A stretch of 64,000 nt of DNA from NCBI GenBank assembly GCA_037962975.1, contig CM075669.1:121164501-121228500 (forward strand), written 5' to 3'. The notes beneath the pieces were generated by a model. That model worked only from the letters and a program-made list of their open reading frames with translations. It was not told the DNA's origin and did no database searches. Shown one piece after another: positions 1 through 12,659 of the stretch (positions are counted from its first letter, which is position 1; the number at the start of each line of letters is the position of its first letter). This DNA comes from Clitoria ternatea. Its lineage: Eukaryota; Streptophyta; Magnoliopsida; Fabales; Fabaceae. The translations under genes and the position numbers were made by a program.

Positions 1-420
1 AGGCTATATATATTCCGAGTGAATGTTATATATTCCGAGTGACTAAGTATTGGATAAGTCCGAGTGAGACTTCACTTAATGAATTCCTCTGAGAGATGAG
101 GTTTAAGTTGATCTCCGAGTGAGGAAGATTAAAATATGCCGAGTACAGAATGGATAATGTATTTCGAATGAATTGAGGTTGAAATATACCGAGTGATATT
201 GGACTGGGGAAACAATCCGGGTGTAGGAAAGCTTATGGACTCTGAGTGGAGTAACCGTGGGAATCATTTCCCGAGTGAAATACGCCCGTGTGTTTTATAA
301 CTGTGATTTGGCTAAGTAAGAATTTACCGGGTGAAGTATATTCCGATAGGGATCGTTCCCGAGTGAACTTAGGTCCCGATTCCGAGTAATGGAAATACCG
401 AGTGAATGGGTTTGCTACAG
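1..420 (+). repeat. CCGAGTGA motif array inside the LTR
   Basis: The octamer CCGAGTGA and close variants (TCCGAGTGA, CCGGGTGA, CCGAGTAA) recur roughly every 20-40 bases with unrelated spacers. The same motif fills the LTRs of element C at 12660-13400 and 21010-21760, and in reverse complement at 14115-14905 and 22450-23300. Confidence 0.85.
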
Positions 421-1401
421 CGAATAAGGATTCGTTTAAGCTGCATCTTCCACTGGTCTGTTTGACCGAAGCTGAGTCTTGCCCATGTGTGGATTTCTGA
501 CTCGGTCTTCCCTTCTCTGATCGGTTTTTGCTTTCCCTTGCCTTACGATTGATTTATTTTACCCCGACTGCTTGGTGAATTTTGGAAAAATTTTCCCTAG
601 TCTCGGTTTGGGTTTATTTAAGTCGGGTTGTCTCATAAAAGACCATATAAAATTGATAAATGATATAATTACCACTAAACAATATTGAATATGACGATGT
701 GTATGTTATAGCCCAATGCAATGAAGGGCATAATTATTTACGGTTGATGACAATGATGTTAGCCCATAGTGGCTTTGAGTAAATACCTGAATGGTCGATA
801 TTGATGACGTTGGCCCATTATGGCGTTGTGGTATATGTGTATATGCCTGCTTTGCTATGACTTGATTAGTAAACATGGGATATGTATATGTTGTTGAATT
901 TATAATTCTTGATGATCATTGATGTGTTTAGTAAAGCATACATGACGTTGATATGCATATGCACATAATTTTAATTGTATTCATATCGTCATTTGAAATG
1001 TATAACTCACTCTCCCATGTGGTCCATTTTTAGTATTAATGCAGGAATGTCATGGGATGAGGATATTTTGAAGAAAAGATTTTGTGAAGGTAAAATAGTG
1101 GTAATGGAATGCCTTGGCCGACAGTAATTGTAAATTATCGTATTATGCATGAGATGTGTATTGCGATAGTGGGCAATCTATTTAACAATCCTATTATTTT
1201 GTATACCGTTATGGGTAAACTATTTAACGATCCAGTTATTGATTATCAAATCTCACCCTTTGGTTTTCTGTGGTTCGAGTCTTGATGTAGTCGTGGTGGT
1301 GTTTTGAATTTATTTCGAACGTGAAAAATTTATTCATATTTTTATTGTTTAATTATTTAGATTACATCGGGATTCGAGTCCGGAAAATCTAGGGTGTTAC
1401 A
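1..1401 (+). mobile_element. Partial LTR, Tekay/Del-like family B (3' end)
   Basis: The LTR enters from the left edge and ends with TGTTACA at 1395-1401. It is recognised by a block near 1005-1130 (AACTCACTCTCCCATG, then GCCTTGGCC). That block recurs near 28235-28360 on the plus strand and, reverse-complemented, near 30380-30520. The last 150 bases also match the end of the copy near 29087. No coding sequence is visible. What follows at 1402 is not recognisable as a gypsy interior, so this is probably a 3' LTR or a solo LTR. Assignment to Tekay/Del rests on the linked pol of element D, whose LTR is related. Confidence 0.7.
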
Positions 1402-2666
1402 TAGGGCGCCGAGTGGCGTTCCAACCCAAAAATTTAGTATTGTAATCAGGTTAGTTCCCAGGAAAGAGAGGTGGGTTCGGTGTGGCTGCTTAAGTACCAA
1501 GTCTTTCCTAGCCAGAACATCCCACTCACCATTAACAACTCAAAATATTCGGTTATGATTTCAAACAATTTGAAATTCTAAATTTTGGAACGGCCAAGGT
1601 TTAACTTTTAAACCTTATCTTTTGACCCCAACAACTATCTTAAAATAAGAATAGTTAAGGTTTAACTTTTAAACCTTAACAATTATCCTATTTTTAGGGA
1701 CAATCAAGGTTTAAATTTTAAACCTTATCTCTAGAGTTCAAGATATTTTATTTTGAATCCTATTAAATTTGATAAAGATCTTATCTTTAATTTGCAACAT
1801 CTACAAATCCTATCAAATTTATAAATGATTAAATATTTGATTTAAAAATTATTAAATTTAATAAAGATCATTATCTTCTATTTGTAACAATTACAAATCA
1901 TATTAAATTTAATAAATATCAATCAATTTGTAACTCTTATAAATCATATTAATTTTAAAAAGATCACATACGATACAAATCCTATTAAATTTAATAAGAA
2001 TAAATTATTTAAATTTGTAACTCTTACAAACTTTAAATTTAACGAACATTTAAAATTTGATTTGCAACTTTTACAAATCTAATTTAAAATATAATATTAA
2101 AATCGAATATTTTATTTGTAACATTTACAAATAAATAAAATACCATGATGGCTAGGTTTTAACTTTTAAATCCTAGTTTCTATTACGGCTAGGGTTTAAC
2201 TCTTAAACTTTCTAAACACAATCTCATATGAACAATTTATATTAGAAAAAGAAAGCATATAGACATGCATTGCATACAACTTTTGGTTTCAATTTAATTA
2301 AATGAACATAAAATTATGCTTCATAATTAGAACACATACAAAACAATCACCATTGTAACAATAACATGTTCATATAATAAAGCACATAAAAAAATATGTT
2401 CTTTAATTAAAATGTTAAGAAAAGGAATCAATATAAACAAAACAAAATTAAATTGATAATAACTTTCAAAAGGTGCAACCTTTGCAACATATCTCATAAA
2501 AAATGCAACATTTATATAATATCTCATTAAAAATATAATATTTGCATCATATCTAATAAAAGATGCAAACTTTGCAAAAAGATTCAACCTTTACAATTCT
2601 TTTTGTAAAAGAATTTTTTTTACATGTTCTTTAAACAAACATTTGCCAAAAACACAGTTTTGCAAC
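1402..2666 (-). other. Noncoding interior next to the copia-type LTR
   Basis: This AT-rich stretch lies downstream, on the minus strand, of the primer site at 2667-2682, where gag would be expected. No gag or pol motif is visible in any frame. It contains several imperfect copies of a phrase like AAGGTTTAACTTTTAAACC (about 1596-1720, 2150-2200) and runs of TTTACAAATC-like words. It may be the interior of a non-autonomous (LARD-like) element cut off at 1401, but that is inference. Confidence 0.4.
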
Positions 2667-2682
2667 CTGGCTTTGATACCAC
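2667..2682 (-). promoter_or_regulatory. Primer-binding site of the copia-type element
   Basis: Read on the minus strand this is TGGTATCAAAGCCAGG directly next to the LTR end. It closely resembles the initiator tRNA-Met primer site (TGGTATCAGAGC) used by many plant LTR elements. It fixes the orientation of the LTR at 2683-3956 as a 5' LTR on the minus strand. Confidence 0.75.
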
Positions 2683-3956
2683 TGTTAGGGAATCCCACTC
2701 GGATTCGTAGCGGAAAAATAAGGATTCCCATAGGATTTACAAAACGTTGTGTTTCAAAGCATAAGACAAAAAAAATTTATGCGTTTTAGGGTTACCTCTT
2801 GTAGAAACTTCGAAGCAGTATTAGCATCGTCCTTTAGGAGTCCACATGAGTACTCCCACCAGAAATGCTACACCTTCCAAATGCTAGTTTGACAGGGTAT
2901 AGCTCTTGCAACTTTTCCTTATTTGTGTCTCTTTTTGGTAAGCCACCTATGAGCATCTTATGCTCTATTTATAGGCTTCAGTTTGACCTAATTTGCTCTC
3001 TCTAAAGAGTGGGCTCCTTACTCATTCTAAATAAGTTAGGCCTAATAGCTTTATTTTAGTCTAACTAAAATAAAAACTATTTTCTGATAGGCTTACTCTA
3101 TGTTTGTGACCCTATAGGTAAAATACCCAGTCATATTAAAAATAAATTATTTTATTATTAATATAAAATAAGAGCGACATCTAACAATGCATCATTATAT
3201 TCAAATATTATTTATTATCAACAGAACCTATAAGTGATAATTATTTTATATGTTTGTTCCTTTTGTCACGGTATCCTAATTGGGCCCAAGGCATGGTCGC
3301 GTCATCCTTGTACGGTCCAATTTATTTTACTTGATACCGAAGTAGACTTTATCCGAATAAATATCCAATATTTATTCTTTCTAACATGGCCATGCATTTC
3401 CTTAGTCTCACTCCATCAAGTGGTCTATAGATATCACTCATGTCATATAGGATAGACAAATCCTATCTACATCACTCACATCCCTCTACATAATTTATTC
3501 ATTGCCTAATCACAACCTTTACAGTCCTCTTGTTACAGAAGACGTTTGCTTCTATTAAAACAACAAACTCCTTATGTAGGAATCATAGTGACTTTGGGTC
3601 GAAGGACTACATATACCATTATCACATTGAGAATCATTTATGACATTCATGTAATGATCCATGCAATGTTCACATGGTGGGTCTGTCCAGTACATCATTA
3701 CTCTTAATGTGCACCCATGTGAAGACTTGATATCATCTATATCCATGATCTGTGAGATCAATCATCAATACACTCACACACTAGTCTTAATGTATTTACA
3801 TGTCCCCATGTAAATACTTGACTAGGGACATTTTAGGAATAACTCTCATATGACCCATTACTCCAAGGATAAACAAAGACTGTTAAGCTATTTAACAAAA
3901 AATGCCTTATTCAAACTGATGCGTCCTATATAGGCTCTTAGTGCATATTTCTAACA
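2683..3956 (-). mobile_element. 5' LTR of a copia-type (or LARD) element
   Basis: The segment is bounded by TG...CA in both readings. On the minus strand it starts TGTTAGAAATATGCACTAAG and ends GGGATTCCCTAACA, followed at once by a primer site. Its 1274 bp length and start are typical of plant Ty1/copia LTRs. A TATA-like box lies at 2965-2974. The partner LTR is absent from the window, so the element is incomplete and no target duplication can be checked. The copia assignment rests on LTR style alone. Confidence 0.7.
2965..2974 (-). promoter_or_regulatory. TATA box in the copia-type LTR
   Basis: The minus strand reads CTATAAATAG, a near-perfect plant TATA box. It lies about 280 bases before the LTR 3' end, leaving a short R-U5 region. 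No promoter activity can be shown from sequence. Confidence 0.5.
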
Positions 3957-5310
3957 TTTTCATATGTTTTTTTTGTGAGAATGCAATACTTCGTTATTAA
4001 AAAGGTCTGTTAAAAGCTTAATTTTCCAAAAACAACTTGAGAGACCAAGATTTAGAAAATGGGAAAAAGGGACCAAAAATCCCTAAAAAAGTGATCCAAG
4101 GGAGCAAATAAGTAAAGTCATGAAGCTAATCAACAAAAGAAATAATAATGAGTCAAAACATGACACATTTATGACAGAACAAAGAGGGAATAGCATGAGA
4201 CCTAATTTAGAGGCATTTGTCACCTATTCACTATCTTTTTCCTTGCTCTGAGCTCTCGCGTGGAACCTTTCCCCAAGTCATGGGGCATTGAGGAACCAAG
4301 GGGTCTCCATGATCGTGAAGAGTCGTTAACCTTCCCATGTAAGTTATGCATCCAGGGTGGTTCTCTAACTTTGGTTATAAAGTAGATTTTATGCCTAGTT
4401 TAATTCAATTTATGTTTATGTATGAACTAAGTAGCTAGGTTCCTTAGTCTTGGAGTTAAGGTGAATCTAACATATTTTGAATTGTTATGAGATGAGTTCA
4501 TGATATGACATAAGTATTTTTTCTGGACTATAATCAATATATTATGTTATTGTGCTTAATTAAATTAGGGAACTGGTCACTTTTTAATTTAATCTAATCA
4601 GCTATAATTGCTTTTCTTGGTTGGTAGATCTAGGGATGATATTGAGTATGATGGTAGGACCATAGGTACTTAGTATTGACTAAAGTATTTCAAATGATTG
4701 CTTGAGTTTATAAGTATGTTAGAATCTAATGTGCTCTAAGACACAATGACAATGTTCTCTAGGACAGTTAGATGTTTAGTATGGGTATCGACATATAGTG
4801 AAGAAGCTTAGCATTAATAAAATAACTCGAGGGACAAATGAGTGAAATCATGTGAATGAAACCGTAAGTCTCGATGACATCTTTAAGAAATAAAACTTTA
4901 GTGATTTCTTTACTTTTACTTTGTTTTACAACGATTTGCTCTCTTAAATTGGGTACTCATTCTTTCTCCCATATTTATTTGTTCATTTTCTTTTTTTCTA
5001 AATTACTTTCAAAGCAACTCTTCATGCAATTGTTCAACATTCAAAGAATGTGAGTAGTTAATGTATATTTTTTCTCTCATATAATCCTTGTGGCTTCGTC
5101 ACTTAGGGTCTAAAATACTCCTTGTATAACATCCAATGGGTGTGTTTGCCCGTAGGGTGTAAAGAATTGTCCCATTGAGAATTGGGCTTTTAAAATAATT
5201 ATTCTTTTCCTACTAAAAACACAACAATATGACACAAAAAAGAGATACCGCATCTTTAATCAAAGGATGGAAAACAAATAATGACCAAGCGATAAAACCA
5301 AAATGATAAC
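3957..5310. other. No recognisable gene
   Basis: AT-rich sequence between the copia-type LTR and the LINE remnant. I see no conserved protein, no terminal repeats and no long open frame. It might include the 5' leader of the LINE that starts at 5311, but nothing shows that. Confidence 0.5.
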
Positions 5311-5955
5311 ACAACTTCATTTGTTTTCATAAGTTTTCTAAACAATTATGGAGAACTAGAATTGTGTAAGACCTTTTAATGATAGGGTCCAATATGAGTG
5401 GTGTTCATACCTAAAAGGAAGGATCAAGATGGAAAGAGATTCGGCTTTGTCAAGTTCATGAGCATAAATGATTCTTAAAGATTGGAACAATAATTGGATG
5501 GTATATGTGTTGAGAACCTAAGAATAAAAGTAAATATCCCTAAGTTTTCAAGGCTGCACGTCTATAAAGTAGTGAAAAAGGTAATGAATAATGAGGTTAT
5601 AAAAATAAAAGGGGGGAAAGGTCGTAAAATAAGTGTTAGATGCACAAGCGGTTATGAAAGTAAGAAAGTTTATGTTAAAAAGATGGTGGAAAAGGAGAAA
5701 TGAGAAGAAACAAAGTATAAAGATATGGATTGCTAAAACACTGGTAAAACCAAGTACACAAGGCAGGTGGACAAGTATGGAGATCCTAGTTGATGGGTCA
5801 TAAATGCAATGGCTATCAAAAGGCTTTGTTGGACATTTCCATGATCTGAATAACGTAAGCACAATTCATGAAAAAATCATGTTTGGGAGACCATAAATTA
5901 ACATCTGGGCTAGGTGTTGGGGCATACCTTATTCACATGGAAATATAACTTTTTC
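5311..5955 (+). pseudogene. L1-type LINE ORF1 remnant (RRM plus DUF4283-like region)
   Basis: Conceptual reading in shifting frames recovers parts of a plant LINE ORF1. Near 5311-5370 is TSFVFISFLNNYGELELC. An RNA-recognition-motif core, GKRFGFVKF, is at 5431-5457, followed by NLRIKVNIPKFSR near 5518-5560. At 5899-5955 comes NIWARCWGIPYSHGN, matching the conserved IWARCWGIP stretch of plant LINE ORF1 proteins. At least four stops and several frameshifts break it. The ORF2 endonuclease and RT are not seen downstream. ORF1 of such elements is known to bind the element RNA. This is a dead fragment. Confidence 0.75.
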
Positions 5956-7614
5956 AAAAAAAAATTAACTTCCACAGTAGGAACCATAAAGAACATGAAT
6001 AATGATATTAAGTTGGTGAAGAAGTTTGGTTTTGCAAAAATTCAAATTTGAACCTTTACATTCAAACTAATCAAAAGGTGTGTGATGCATATTTTTCATG
6101 CTTATAATTTGGCAAGTGCACCAATCATTTAACAGAAGACAAATCAGTATTATTCCCACAAGGATTAAGGTCAAGTACCACAATTCTAGGGTAACATTAT
6201 ATAAATTGCACTAATGACATCGCTTATATTATCATAATTTAAAGAATTAAAGACTTATTTTTGTAGTATTCAGAAATTGATAAGAAAAATATAGTAATAG
6301 GATAAAGACATTCAAATAGAAGGATTAAAATGGACTTTGCTCCTTAGTTGAGCATTGGACTCATGTAAGTGTTAAATTAAGTACAAGTGAATTTGCCAAT
6401 GAAGATTAATTCACAGAGCTAGATGTAACCTATGTTCTTAGGTCAAAACCACTAATTTACCTCCTTATAAATCCTAATTCCTTAGGTGTTCAGAAAGTGA
6501 TAATTTGATTTACGTGAATTGTAAAGATCTCCTAATTAGAGGATCCTAATCCCTTTGGCCACCTCTAATTTAGGTTAAGATTGTCATTTTAGAAATAGAA
6601 GCCATGATTCCTCTCTAGAATCTAACTCTTAGGTTAATTCTTGGATGGACAATCCAATAAAAGCTTTATGATTTAAGAATCCCAATCAATTGCCAACTTC
6701 ACTTGCATCTTAATTATAGCTTTGCATTAATTCAAGTTCTGCCTCAAAATTCATTCTTCTTAATCCAGGGGATTTAGTTACTCATAGAGGAGGATAAAAG
6801 ATGAACAACAATAAGGGAGAATTCATGATGAGAGAAGTGAGAGAAAAGAGGGAGAAATTTTGGGATTTTTGATAAAATCTAAAATTATGATTATCAATAT
6901 TCATTTTTATAAGCAATTAGCCTATATATAGGCAACTTGGTAATTAAATGCAAGGGAACTTAAATTACAAGTGTACTACTTAATAAATAATTGAAACTTA
7001 AATAATTAGGTGCAAAATCAGATGTAATAACGCCCATACTAACATACCAATGTGCAATCAACATAATTATCCTTGAAAGGTTAGGTGCGGTAACATTCAG
7101 GGTAAGCATACCAATGCCCATTGATAGGGATGAAGAGAATTGTCCTTGCTTCCAACATGGTAACACCTTAGTTAGGCGTACCAAAGCAAATTTCAATGAA
7201 CATTAGGTATAACCTAAGCGTGACCACGACCAATCCATTGTGTCAATGTCTAGTTATGGTAAGAATCATGTCTTGATCAAAGGCTCAGTGTGGTGACACT
7301 CCGTAATGGTGTACCAACACGTAAGTTGAAAGATTCATTCATACCTGTGGGTGTACTAACATATGAATGAAAGTGTGGTTACACCCACAAACAAATGCTC
7401 TGAAATGAGTTTGTAAACAAAAGTGTCACAAAATATGTACATTGTAATGAGGACCGCTACAAAACCGTTAAAAGAAGAGGGAAAGTAACTAGGACGGCCA
7501 GGAAGAAAATATGGTACTTTCCCATAACACTGCGTCTTCAACGTTTGTACGCCTCATTGTCCACGACAAAACACATGCATTAGCATGCTTTGAATCGAAC
7601 ATAGGAGGGTCTTT
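5956..7614. other. Unassigned noncoding sequence with weak repeats
   Basis: No gene is recognised. From about 7020 to 7365 a degenerate unit recurs four or five times at irregular 60-130 base spacing, with the shape GGTAACACC then GCGTACCAA. The stretch from 6080 to 6950 resembles noncoding repeats common in plant genomes, but I cannot name a family. Terminal repeats were not found. Confidence 0.35.
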
Positions 7615-8497
7615 AGTGCCATCCTTCCAATAGGAAAGCATGGAAATGTTTGGATGAGCTATATTCAAACCTTTCAGGCAAGCCGCATAATGTTCGACTT
7701 AACTTATGTACTGATAGGTTCAACTCATTTAGTCAATACGGAAAAGCATACTCTTGTTGACCAGTCATACTGACCCCATACAATCTACCTCTTGATATGT
7801 GTATGAAGAGGGAGGTCATGTTTCTAACTGCACTGGTTCTAGGACCCAAAAATCCAAAGGAAAAAATAGATGTGTTTTTGCAACTGTTGGTTAAGGAGTT
7901 GTCATAATTGTGGGATGTCAGGATGATGACCTATGATGCATCCTTGAAAAACAATTTTATGATGCGGGTTATTTTAATGTAGACCATTAATGAATTCCCT
8001 GTGTATGGTATGCTTTTTGGATGGTCAACTTCCGGGAAGCTTGCTTGCCCTGTATGCATGGAACATACCAAGGGGAATCATTCCCTGTTAGTGGCAAGAC
8101 AAGTTTTTGACTGTCATAGAAAGTTTCTACAGTTGGATAACCCATTTAGGAGAAACAGAACTGCTTTTAAGAAGAACAAGGTTGTTAATGAACCTCCACC
8201 CTATAGGTTATCTGGTACACAGGTTTGGCAGAGAGTCCAAGAGTATCCGTACATCTGGGATAAGAATGTTAAGGAGTTTGTGGGTTATCAGAAGGAACAC
8301 CATTAGGTGAAGCAAAGTATCTTATGGGATTTGCCATATTAGAAAGAGTTGTTATTAAGACACAACATTGATGTGATGCACACTAAACGAAATGTTTTCA
8401 TGAATATTTTTTACACTGTGATGGACATCAAAGGGAGAACAAAGGACAATGAGAAAAGTCGACTAGACCTTCCGATTTGGTGTTTTAGGAAGGAGTT
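7615..8497 (+). pseudogene. En/Spm (CACTA) TNP2-type transposase remnant
   Basis: One plus-strand frame, broken by a few stops, carries the central part of a TNP2 transposase (Transposase_21 family). Recognisable pieces in order are RKAWKCLDELY, NVRLNLCTDRFNSF, ILTPYNLPLDMCMKREVMFL, LVLGPKNPKEKIDVFL, TINEFPVYGMLFGWST, KLACPVCMEHTKG and HNIDVMHTKRNVF. The open part 8001-8304 holds the CPVC motif and the sequence after it. A stop replaces W in YSCWPVIL. The gene ends abruptly at 8497, where a family-B LTR begins. It belongs to a different TNP2 lineage from the one at 48882-52060. Known role: cutting CACTA ends. This copy is dead. Confidence 0.85.
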
Positions 8498-10471
8498 TGT
8501 AACATCCTGAAATTTATAAAATGATTAATTGAAAGGGATAAATGGTAAATTATTATATGAGTTGATTCATGTCCTGAAAATTTAGAAATAATTAAATGAG
8601 GATTTATTATGGATATTCATAATTTATTGAGACTTAATGAGATGAAATTATACCCGATCAAAATATGGGTGTCAGAGCAAGTATCTCCGATTGAGGTACT
8701 GTTGGTCAGGGTTATTAAAAATATTATAGGGAATCCGAATATATATTCAAAATAATTTTTAGATGGGGTATTGAGCCAAAACTAAAATCCTATTTATTTT
8801 AAAACGGAGAAACTTTAAGTGAAGGGCAAAATGTTAAAGCTAAAGCCCTACTCTCCTTTCTCTTTTCATGTTGGGTTCCCCTCTAAGGTAAACACACTTG
8901 CCTTCTTCTCTTCTCATCTCTTCACTCTCTTTATCTTCTTCTCAAAAACCTAGAGAAGGTTTTGTGCATCTCCCCATCTCCATTTTTGTTTGCACCATGG
9001 ACCATGAAGGAGATGGTATTGATTTGAAGCTCTCCTCTCTTTCCTTGTAATTTCATGCTCCCCTTCCTTCTCTTGGCACCCACTGTCTTTTCTTAGCTTG
9101 AGGTAAGTTCCTCATCATTTATGTTGAGTTTATGCCCTAGGTTATGGGTTTTTGTTATTGGGGGAATGTTGTAATGCATGAGGGTTGTTGTGGGAACCAT
9201 TAAATATGGAAACCCTAAGTTGGGATGTGTTGAATGTGAACTTTTATGTGCATTAATGGAGGTACATGAAAATGACATGATTAATGGTTGGAAATGATGA
9301 ATATTATTTGTGATTGTTGGGTTTTAATGGAACCCTAACTCTAGAAATTGGAGGAAATGAGTGATGATGTTATGAGAAATGGTTTTAAGTGTAAACCCTT
9401 GATATTTTGTGTGTGGGTATTGTTAATGATGCTGGTTTATGGTTATTAGTAATGGTTGTTAGGTTTCTGATGAACCCCTAGCCGTTAGAATTTGGGAAAA
9501 TGTATATGATGTGACTAAGAGGGTTGAATTGAAAATGAATACATAATACTTCATGTGAGTGTTGTTATTCAAGATGAGGAATAATGATAGTAATGATGAA
9601 TCATTGAGGATGAGACTCATGGATAAGTGTTGTTATGAAGTGTGTAGAAATGAGTGTAAATACCAAAATCATAGTGGTTGTGATGGACTAATGAAATAAA
9701 CATTATGATTTGATGAGGTCTTAGACCATAATGAGTGCCATTTGGGTATGTTGATTGATTATGGTTTAAAAGAGGCTAAGTTGGCTTATTTGAATTTTGA
9801 ATGACAATGATGCCATTTAGATGATTTATGCAATATTGGATGCATTTTAGATAAAGGAGGTGATATTATTGATGTCGGGTATGGCTAACCCTTAAGACTT
9901 AGAAAATCTTGGTTTTAGGAAAAGAATTCCTGAAACCTAACACAATTATGTAAATTGGTGTTTTGACAAGCTTAGAACTTGTTAATTAAGCTTTATGATG
10001 TATTGACAATTGTTTAGACTAGTGTTGAAGCCTTGTGATGGCTCCTTGATTAAATGTATGTATGTATGTGTATTATTGGTGTAGGTCGTATTTCGGGCAA
10101 TGAGGCAGAACGATTGGAGCATTCAAATCATTGTTCTTCTCTCGAGGTAAGAGAGAAGTTTACATTTCAAATGCATGATTTGAATAATTGATGATTAATG
10201 TATATGACAATGCTCATATTTGCCTTGCCATGGTTGTATAGGAATAATGTAATAATTTATTTTGTGATGAATGATGTGCTTGGCAAATCATTGGTTTATG
10301 GGAACCATATATGTATGATATGACAGCGAAAGTTTTATAGTTCCTTTGATAGGAATGATGTGTATGTTGATAAACAATCTATGGATGGATGAATTGTCTG
10401 AAACATGAGGTTGTGTTTTGAATGTTCATGCAGAATTAATGAGCTGGTAGGGATATATTAAGTTTTAGTAT
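8498..10471 (+). mobile_element. Family-B LTR, 5' portion, interrupted by CACTA3
   Basis: The LTR starts TGTAACATCCTGAAATTTAT at 8498, inside the TNP2 remnant; the five bases before it are GAGTT. Its blocks match, reverse-complemented, the LTR of element D (for example the phrase around AGTATCTC near 8680 and 32825). The part from about 9955 to 10471 matches 25475-25980. It stops at TTTTAGTAT where a CACTA end begins. At 25980 the same phrase continues uninterrupted, which gives the empty-site sequence. No coding sequence. A pyrimidine-rich stretch at 8865-8945 is the likely leader region. Confidence 0.75.
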
Positions 10472-11363
10472 CACTACTAAAAAAACCTTTGATAGCTACT
10501 TTAGATAGCGACCGCCAAACACCATCGCTAATTAGCGACCGTATTAGCAACCAAAATAACAAAGGGGACCTAAAAATTAAAGTCAGTCACCTACTCAGCA
10601 ACCACCGAGACGCCGCCGCTAAACTTTCTCATAATACTGTCGCTACTTCCGTCGCTAAAACACATCCCGTCATTGCCACAGTCACTAACTCTTCCCGCCA
10701 TTCTTTTTGTTTTCCCTTCATAGTTTTTTTGTTGGCGTAAGTGTTAGCGACGGCAGGTCCACGTTGCTATACAAAAATTACAATTAGTGATGTAAGCGCT
10801 TCCGTCACTAAAGAAAGACCCGTCACTACAACCATCGCTAAGTGCCCTGCATACTATTGTTGGGTTTCCCTCCATCGTTTTTTATTTAGTGATGGTCAAG
10901 TTCTATGGTCACTAGTTGGTGAATGTTAGTGACGGTGTACCATTCGTCGCTATAATTTTATTTTATATTAGCGACCTTTAGTGTTATTCCGTCACTTTAT
11001 CTACCAGTTTTAGGGTTTACTGATGTTGGTAGCGACAGGGTGTACTGTTGCTAAGGTTTTAATATACTTCGGACAAAACCTCTTCCCCAATCATTTGCCC
11101 TAACTCCCCCTTCCTCCCTCCCTCCCTTTGGTTCCCTCTGACTTCCTCCGTTCGTCACTCTGACTCCCTCCTTCTGTCTATCTCTTTCCCTCCCTCCTAT
11201 AACTCCCTCCGTCTCCTTCCCTGTCTTTGGAGCTCTCTCCCCGTGTCTCCTTTGTCCTCTGCCCTCGCCTGGTACTCCCTCATTTTCCCCTCTGACGACC
11301 TCTCCCCTTCTTCTCCATGGTGTGCGTCATCTCCGGCGAGGACGTGGTCTTCGAGCAAAGGTG
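10472..11363 (+). mobile_element. Left end of a CACTA transposon (CACTA3)
   Basis: The element begins CACTACTAAAAAAACC at 10472. The preceding TAT (10469-10471) fits a 3-bp target site when compared with the uninterrupted copy near 25980. The next 550 bases are full of subterminal repeats built on TAGCGACGG and its complement CCGTCGCTA, the known subterminal pattern of many plant CACTA elements. A pyrimidine-rich stretch (11085-11310) resembles a gene leader. Element C is inserted at 11369. The right terminus (expected ...TTAGTAGTG) is not found before 25470, so the element is truncated or rearranged. No transposase is visible in it. Confidence 0.75.
11317..11360 (+). other. Possible captured first exon in CACTA3
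   Basis: After a pyrimidine-rich leader, ATG at 11317 opens MVCVISGEDVVFEQR, followed by GTGCGT, a usable splice donor. The start resembles the MxCxISGE opening of the plant Prp19/U-box splicing factor, with a short gap before FEQR. CACTA elements are known to capture gene pieces. With only 15 residues this is a guess. Element C is inserted just after the donor. Confidence 0.2.
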
Positions 11364-11368
11364 CGTGT
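11364..11368. repeat. Target-site duplication of element C, left copy
   Basis: CGTGT here exactly matches 23466-23470 on the other side of element C, which proves both element ends. Confidence 0.95.
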
Positions 11369-12659
11369 TGTAACACCCTCGGTTAGATAAGACAATTCCT
11401 TCTGTAGGTTCATCCTATTTAACTGAGAGTGTTAACAGTTTTTTTAGAAAAAGTGAATATTTTTTTTTATTTTTTTTTAAAAATAAAATAATGGCATATC
11501 AGTGGAAGCAATATTATATATATCACATAGTCATTCACAAACTGCAAGTAATTGTACTCTTAACAGAATGGGGCACGCAGGCACCCTTAAATATTATACA
11601 GTCATCCGTCAATATTCAGCTACTTATATTCTATTTAAGGAGCGTTCTCATTTGGTTCAGCATATTGCTGTTCTTCATACTCAGGTTCTTGATTTCCTAA
11701 TTCCTCTGAAAATTGTCAACAGTAAGGGTGAGTATAACCCAAGACCCTGATTGGTTAATCCGGTGCAGACATAATCCAGTTAACATATAATATCACATAA
11801 ATCATATAATTAACATATTCATAAATATAACAATCAAATATGCTGTAATGAAATGCATGAGTTTGGATTTATTATGATTTATCTATGGTTAAGTCTCATG
11901 ATGCATGTGGGCCTAATAAATTGTTTCATCTTCTTCTCATTCTTTGGAATATCACCATTCCAATCTAGAGCGATCAGGGTCCGCCCAAGTTCCATATGGT
12001 ACAAATGAACTCATTGGTTCTCATCATTGATTTAAATGTTTTTTTTTTTGGAACTTGGATCCCTACGATCATAGTTACACTCTGTCGTTTAGTCAAAGTA
12101 CACTAGAATTGCATCATCTCACCCGGCTATCAGGCGCGACTCTGATGCCATTAGGTTGCCGTTCCAGTTGTACTCCCAAGATTCTTCATGGAGATCGAAC
12201 GTGAGTGTCCTCCACTGTACCAAGTGTATGCTCTAGAGGTTTTTCTTCTTCAAAAATATTTTCATGATGCGAAATGCATTTATTTTATCAATTGATTCCT
12301 TGGGTATCTTATGTGTTTCCAGTCTCATCATATCATTCCCAAGTTCTTTGAATTCCATCAATTATTTAAACATTGTAAGATATTCGTTTATTATTCTAGA
12401 AATATGTCTATTATAACTTGGTTAAAATTATATTTTGTATAAAGAGTAAAATAATATATTCTTTATGTAATTACTCATAATTAAGACGTTAACAATGTTA
12501 ATAACAATAATACTAACAATAATAATAACAATATTAAGATTGATGATAATTAGAATAATAATAATAATAGAATAAGAATGATAATAATAATTATAACTTT
12601 CCAATAATTTAAAAAGTATTAAAGAATAGTTTCTAAATGAAAATCCAAGTGAAAAACAT

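Noticed and set aside
8107..8310. A second open frame overlapping the TNP2 remnant
   Set aside because: It is a shifted shadow of the supported TNP2 reading at 8001-8304.
11491..11750. Two overlapping frames near the LTR start, repeated at 19842-20101
   Set aside because: They are duplicated because the LTR is duplicated; no protein features and they lie outside the coding interior.
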